Shown here piece by piece: positions 8,101 to 10,393 of a DNA stretch of 10,393 nt (its first letter is position 1; every line of letters begins with the position of its first letter). Both the position numbers and the translations under genes were made by a program. The DNA is from an archaeon. Lineage in GTDB: Archaea > Altiarchaeota > Altiarchaeia > IMC4 > QMZM01. A model generated the notes under the pieces. The model searched no databases and was not told the origin of the DNA. It saw only the letters and a list, made by a program, of their open reading frames with translations. The DNA is taken from positions 1 to 10,393 of the forward strand of contig JAOZNG010000033.1 in the NCBI GenBank assembly GCA_029933895.1, written 5' to 3'.

Positions 8101-9340
8101 CTGCAGTGATCTGCCTGCGCTTACAGCATCCTTCACCGCAAACCCGACCTCGGGTGTTGTGCCCCCAGACCTCGTTGTCTCCTTAACGGGGAGCGCATCC
8201 GGGGGAACCGAGCCCTACACCTACAGCTGGGACTGCGGAGGAGGAACCCTAGAGGTCACGGGCTCAAACACCGCAACATGCACATACACAAGCGAGGGAA
8301 CATATACTGTAACATTGACCGTAACAGACTCAAAAGGTGAAACAGACAGAGCCACTGAGACAATAGTTGTCAGTTCGTTATCGGTATCCATTGAATCACC
8401 GCCCGATGGGGCGTCGTTTGCTGAAGGCGATACCATCCTGTTTCGTGGTGAAGTATATGGAGGAACCCTCCCATATACCCTTGAATGGAGTTCTAATATG
8501 GATGGAGTGCTAGGGAGCCTTTCTAAGTTTTACTGGGATGGATTATCTCAGGGAACGCATACCATTACCCTGACTGTAACAGACGGCAGCAGCCACCAGA
8601 AAACAGGAGTTGCTACAGTGGATATAACAATAACTGAGCCAGAGTGCAGAGCAGTAACAGAGAACGGAGAGCATGAAGATAAAATCGATGTCGTCTTCGT
8701 CAGAGCATTTGACGCCCAGTCGGATGCGTTACCAGATAATTTCGAGGATATAATAGATGATGCAAAAATTGATTTCATTCACACCGTCCCCATCGCCGAA
8801 AATACAGATAAACTCAACTTCTATTACTACACAAAAAAGGGCAGCGTGTATGCGGATTCTAATGATCTTTGCGCTGGGAGTTCCCCTCCCGGCTATGTTA
8901 CATACTGCAGTTTCGCAGACACAACCGCATACCTGCACAAAGGAACATGCAGGGACTGTTCGCATACGTCCCCAACTCTTGACCCCCCCATCCCGGGAAG
9001 CAGCTTCACCGTCACACATAATTATTATATGCATAAAACCTTCACTCATGAGGCAGGACATGCAATATTCAATCTAAGAGATGAATACTATGGCCTGCTT
9101 CCAACCTACAAGGAGCTTTCTCCAAACCCCAATATATGGTCAAGCCAAGCCAACTGTGAGGTAGATAGAACCGCTGAAGGCTGGACTGAGGCATGTGACC
9201 AGATATGTGATGCTACTGAAACAAACTGTGTGGATTACTGGAGGCTGGATTATGATTGCATTATGAGACATTCAATGAACGTGAATTTCTGTCCGGCATG
9301 CGTGAGGAGGATGAATTGGGTATTTACTCTCTTTAATTAG
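5132..9340 (+). CDS. Mosaic surface protein: glycosidase, pilin-like hairpin, SLT lyase and M64 peptidase
   Basis: 1402 residues in one uninterrupted frame. Signal peptide 1-30 (cleavage after AWA). Residues 34-456 resemble bacterial clan-A glycosidases of the DUF4038/collagen-binding-domain type, with a candidate acid/base in INEAG (E243) and a terminal beta domain (388-456). A Cys-rich archaeal mini-domain (464-526) and an InlB-B-like repeat (531-611, FHHWEGDI) follow. Two membrane helices (637-665, 680-702) joined by a short polar loop resemble a VirB2/TrbC-type pilin. PKD 1 (721-806) precedes a lytic transglycosylase domain (815-985) with E844, GLMQLMPGTA (874-883) and AYNMGPG (920-926). 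PKD 2 (997-1081) and an Ig-like domain (1083-1168) lead to a zinc peptidase (1172-1402) with HEAGH (1306-1310), LRDEY, and CIMR...FCPAC near the end, as in M64. Predicted topology puts all enzymes outside. ATG 5135 is a possible alternative start. Domain calls come from motif recognition; the native substrates are unknown. Confidence 0.88.
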   Translation: MMGDFRGCRVFCLLVLVTAFMFFLLAPAWAEKASGPLRVHSSNPRYFDDGSGKAIYLTGSHTWTNLVDDDTSYPPKAFDYGSYLDFMEEHNHNFMRMWTWEQSKYTYGDGFQYSAPQPWSRTGPGNALDGRPKFDLTRFNEEYFSRLRSRVIAAGRRGIYVSIMLFEGHGAQRSKVPWCWDGHPLNAENNINGIDGNPDGDDRGLEIYTLEIPEITRIQEAYVRKVIDTVNDLDNVLYEIINEAGPYSTQWQYHMINYIKSYESTKPKQHPVGMTFQFKGGTNTALFSSPADWISPNQEGGYRDNPPAADGSKVIISDTDHLWGIGGNQQWVWKSFLRGLNPIYMDPYGDPPGDESIRKNMGYTLDYAERMNLASMTPMNKLSSTKYCLANPGSEYLIYQPDSGSFTVKLNAGTYSYEWFNPSSGDVTETGSLTSGGGSESFNPPFGGDAVLYLSSAEETEGACSDTDRGRDYHVKGTVTDKDGVEHTDHCIDEQNLREYYCNEDGTSGHIDHECPDVCTNGACANADDDVTLTLRFQPSGTGCSVTIKPPDETYDREATITFTKGMKVSLTANDILGHIFHHWEGDIHNTDATVTITMDTDKTVIACFREATTPSSPSLLSDICPAPPNDYLMRMVCLVVPILCVIMNVLVPVMFILIALGGLMQLSTDDGIRNQGKHVILNTILGVVIISAFIGLSDLLIGEVNVMEVCLLGEAPEPPHLTASIDANPTSGVVPPDLVVSLTGSASGGTEPYTYSWDCGGGTLEVTGSNTATCTYTSEGTYTVTLTVTDTGGETDRATETITVGVVGACEEPSCDEIYGYIRTAIEGTSVDEDLVKAVIKKESDYHQCCFGIYIDDTCKEGEVLKSSAGALGLMQLMPGTASELGVDPLDPQQNVEGGVRYLNTQLNEFGSVELALAAYNMGPGYVACSLGYNWPVCAQYSGYDLCGEGVCKTPAERTWDCLSTCSIPAETLGYVNGIMGVIGTSAADCSDLPALTASFTANPTSGVVPPDLVVSLTGSASGGTEPYTYSWDCGGGTLEVTGSNTATCTYTSEGTYTVTLTVTDSKGETDRATETIVVSSLSVSIESPPDGASFAEGDTILFRGEVYGGTLPYTLEWSSNMDGVLGSLSKFYWDGLSQGTHTITLTVTDGSSHQKTGVATVDITITEPECRAVTENGEHEDKIDVVFVRAFDAQSDALPDNFEDIIDDAKIDFIHTVPIAENTDKLNFYYYTKKGSVYADSNDLCAGSSPPGYVTYCSFADTTAYLHKGTCRDCSHTSPTLDPPIPGSSFTVTHNYYMHKTFTHEAGHAIFNLRDEYYGLLPTYKELSPNPNIWSSQANCEVDRTAEGWTEACDQICDATETNCVDYWRLDYDCIMRHSMNVNFCPACVRRMNWVFTLFN
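7316..7540 (+). repeat. Direct repeat copy 1, encoding most of PKD domain 1
   Basis: Bases 7316-7503 (188 bp) are identical to 8141-8328 at an offset of exactly 825 bp (275 codons). After a 6-bp patch with five differences (7504-7509), identity resumes for 7510-7540. The two copies flank the SLT lyase module in the same frame. Identity at synonymous positions points to recent duplication or gene conversion rather than protein-level selection alone. Confidence 0.97.
8141..8365 (+). repeat. Direct repeat copy 2, encoding most of PKD domain 2
   Basis: Second copy of the repeat described at 7316-7540: 188 bp of perfect identity (8141-8328), a short diverged patch (8329-8334), then 31 further identical bases. 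The sequence upstream (FTA versus IDA codons) and downstream (VVS versus TVG codons) diverges sharply, which delimits the duplicated unit. Recombination between copies would remove 825 bp, the SLT module plus one PKD equivalent, without shifting the frame. Confidence 0.97.
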
Positions 9341-9345
9341 GGGTG
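9340..9345 (+). promoter_or_regulatory. Shine-Dalgarno-like sequence for the downstream surface protein
   Basis: GGGGTG begins at the last base of the upstream TAG stop and lies 6 nt before the ATG at 9352. This placement favours ATG 9352 over the in-frame GTG at 9343, which would overlap the site itself. Confidence 0.55.
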
Positions 9346-9351
9346 TGTATT

Positions 9352-10137
9352 ATGAAAAAAAAGGGGATGATGTTGGCGGGGTTGATGGTTTTATTTATTC
9401 TCAGTTCAACCCCTGCAGTAGAGGAGGAAGTGGATTTAACCAAGGTGGTGGTGGTGGGGCTTGAGTTCAGAGGAAACAGCCTGTATCAGCGATACATTGA
9501 TGTAGCATACAATTATCCGCCAGACTATAAGATTCCGCCAACAGAGGGATTAACCATTGAAATCCGCTCAAGAGACAACAGATTATTGAAGAACCTCATC
9601 CGCCCAGACCCTAGATGGGTTACCATATCACATGCAGGTCTCATGTACCGGGAAAACGTTAGCTTTGACCTGATCCTACCCTTCATTAAGGGAATGAGCC
9701 TAATCGAAATACTTGATCAAGATAAAAGCAGATTAATCTCAATAAATCCAACTGAAGAGATGAGGTCATTCTGTGCTGAGAGAAACGGCGTCTGCGACCC
9801 GGACTGTTCCAAAGGAGAGGACCCGGACTGCCTTAAAGAAACAACAACGACTTCAACCACAGAAACGACAGAATCCACTACAGCATCAGGTGGGGGAGAT
9901 AACAGCCTGACGTATATCCTCGGGTTTGTGGTTGTTTCCGTTACGGGATTCCTCATCTACAGGCGATACATGTGGATGAGAGAGAGGGAGGAAATCCAGG
10001 GAAAGAGAAAGGAGTTGATTACGTGGATAGAGAAACAGTTGAGGAAGGGGGAAGACCCCGAGAAACTTAAGGATGTTGTCAGGTCGCAGGGTTTTGAGGA
10101 GGAACTGGTGGACTACGTGGAAGGGAAGCTGATGTAG
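9352..10137 (+). CDS. Single-pass surface protein with Thr-rich stalk and cytoplasmic helical tail
   Basis: 261 residues from the ATG at 9352; an in-frame GTG at 9343 would add three residues but lacks an upstream ribosome site. Order: signal peptide (1-22); an unrecognised ectodomain, probably beta-rich (about 30-135); a four-Cys motif ending CDPDCSKGEDPDC (C141, C148, C152, C160), a pattern I recall from many archaeal surface proteins; a Thr/Ser-rich stalk (163-183, possibly O-glycosylated); a membrane span (185-204); a charged cytoplasmic tail. The tail ends in a helical unit (224-259, WIEKQLRKGEDPEKLKDVV..) like the short 'basic helix, G-x-D/S-x-E, second helix' tails at the ends of many archaeal secreted or membrane proteins. 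It starts 11 nt after the mosaic enzyme stop, so the two are almost surely co-transcribed. A role as partner, anchor or sensor for the mosaic enzyme is inferred only from this. Confidence 0.82.
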   Translation: MKKKGMMLAGLMVLFILSSTPAVEEEVDLTKVVVVGLEFRGNSLYQRYIDVAYNYPPDYKIPPTEGLTIEIRSRDNRLLKNLIRPDPRWVTISHAGLMYRENVSFDLILPFIKGMSLIEILDQDKSRLISINPTEEMRSFCAERNGVCDPDCSKGEDPDCLKETTTTSTTETTESTTASGGGDNSLTYILGFVVVSVTGFLIYRRYMWMREREEIQGKRKELITWIEKQLRKGEDPEKLKDVVRSQGFEEELVDYVEGKLM

Positions 10138-10178
10138 CTGCTGGAGGGGATAGCTAAACGTAATTAATCAATACATTA

Positions 10179-10194
10179 GTTTCCAAACGGAAAC
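10179..10194. promoter_or_regulatory. Candidate operator: GTTTCC-N4-GGAAAC inverted repeat
   Basis: A perfect 6-bp inverted repeat (arms 10179-10184 and 10189-10194, spacer AAAC) ends right at the purine-rich BRE position of the ATPase promoter. The half-site GTTTCC recurs at 10212-10217, between the TATA box and the start codon and 33 bp from the first arm, about three helical turns. Sites on both sides of a TATA box suggest a repressor, perhaps acting on its own gene; the regulator is not identified. Confidence 0.5.
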
Positions 10195-10200
10195 GAAAGC

Positions 10201-10208
10201 TTTAAACA
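10201..10208 (+). promoter_or_regulatory. TATA box for the ATPase gene (leaderless)
   Basis: TTTAAACA preceded by CGAAAGC (BRE-like). Its centre lies about 26 nt before the ATG at 10230, so transcription should begin at or next to the A of the start codon. The AT-rich CTATATAAG at 10217-10225 is too close to the ATG to be the functional box. No ribosome site is present, in keeping with a leaderless message. Confidence 0.6.
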
Positions 10209-10229
10209 TTGGTTTCCTATATAAGTACT

Positions 10230-10393
10230 ATGAAAGAAACAGAAGAAATACTGGAACTACTAAACCCCTGGTGGAAAGACAACAACATAAACAAAAAACT
10301 AGCGAAACCCTACAAAAGAAAAACACACAAAAAAATACTTGAACTACACAAACACCGACAGATAACCCTCATATACGGACTAAGAAGAACAGG
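10230..10393 (+). CDS. Archaeal AAA ATPase of the DUF4143 type, N-terminal fragment
   Basis: The frame opens at ATG 10230 and runs off the right edge after 54 codons. The sequence LLNPWWKD near the start, then KPYKRK, a helix, and finally RQITLIYGLRRTG match the usual beginning of archaeal and bacterial DUF4143/AAA_14 ATPases, where GLRRxGKT is the Walker A loop; the Lys and Thr of the loop lie just beyond the window. These are cytoplasmic ATP-binding proteins of poorly known role, often multicopy in archaea. Base use differs from the neighbours: I count about 36% GC with a strong excess of A on the coding strand, against 47-57% in the two 60-base stretches of the preceding gene I counted. 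Together with its own promoter and operator-like sites this suggests an independent, perhaps acquired, unit. Confidence 0.8.
   Translation, partial: MKETEEILELLNPWWKDNNINKKLAKPYKRKTHKKILELHKHRQITLIYGLRRT

Noticed and set aside
7316..8365. Repeats as an insertion sequence or transposon pair
   Set aside because: The repeats are direct, coding and in frame as PKD domains; no transposase, terminal inverted repeats or target duplications are visible.
8729..9077. Overlapping frames of about 106-110 codons on both strands within the M64 domain
   Set aside because: The HEAGH and FCPAC motifs lie in the main frame; neither alternative has a start signal or recognisable content.
9343..9351. GTG at 9343 as the start of the single-pass protein
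   Set aside because: It would lie inside the GGGGTG ribosome-binding-like site; ATG 9352 has correct spacing and begins a typical MKKK signal peptide.
10138..10178. Transcription terminator after the single-pass gene
   Set aside because: There is no T-rich tract or GC hairpin followed by T in the gap; I cannot support a terminator.
1..10393. CRISPR array or tandem short repeats
   Set aside because: No regularly spaced short repeats exist; the only long repeat is the PKD pair.

Overview
The window looks like archaeal chromosome. First genes of transcription units have a TATA-like box about 26-34 nt before the start codon and little or no leader, while inner genes carry Shine-Dalgarno-like sequences. 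The proteins contain Cys-rich surface modules that I associate with DPANN and related uncultivated archaea (recollection, not a search). The right edge begins a DUF4143-type archaeal ATPase. The phylum cannot be fixed from this sequence.

Layout. Positions 1-4933 (minus strand) hold a two-gene unit. A 1545-residue Cys-rich secreted protein with one C-terminal membrane anchor comes first, and an abutting exported protein of unknown function runs off the left edge. A 198-bp divergent promoter region (4934-5131) separates this from a plus-strand unit. That unit is a 1402-residue mosaic surface protein (5132-9340) followed after 11 nt by a 261-residue single-pass surface protein (9352-10137). After a 92-bp gap with a TATA box framed by GTTTCC/GGAAAC sites, a partial ATPase gene begins (10230-10393). 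Its coding strand is A-rich and about 36% GC, unlike its neighbours.

The centrepiece is the mosaic protein. In order it has a signal peptide, a bacterial-type clan-A glycosidase with its C-terminal beta domain, an archaeal Cys-rich mini-domain, an InlB-B-like repeat, a two-helix hairpin like a type IV secretion (VirB2/TrbC-like) pilin, a PKD domain, a lytic transglycosylase (SLT) domain with all three motifs intact, a second nearly identical PKD domain, another Ig-like domain, and a C-terminal M64-type zinc peptidase. Glycosidase, murein lyase and protease would all face outward from one hairpin anchor. Most archaea lack murein, so the plausible substrate is the envelope of a bacterial neighbour or host. 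An alternative is that the protein is a cell-envelope component of a conjugation-like machine.

Inference: the four exported proteins around the shared divergent promoter region may form one cell-surface apparatus for contact with, or digestion of, other cells. The promoter layout and shared secretory character support this, but no direct functional link is visible.
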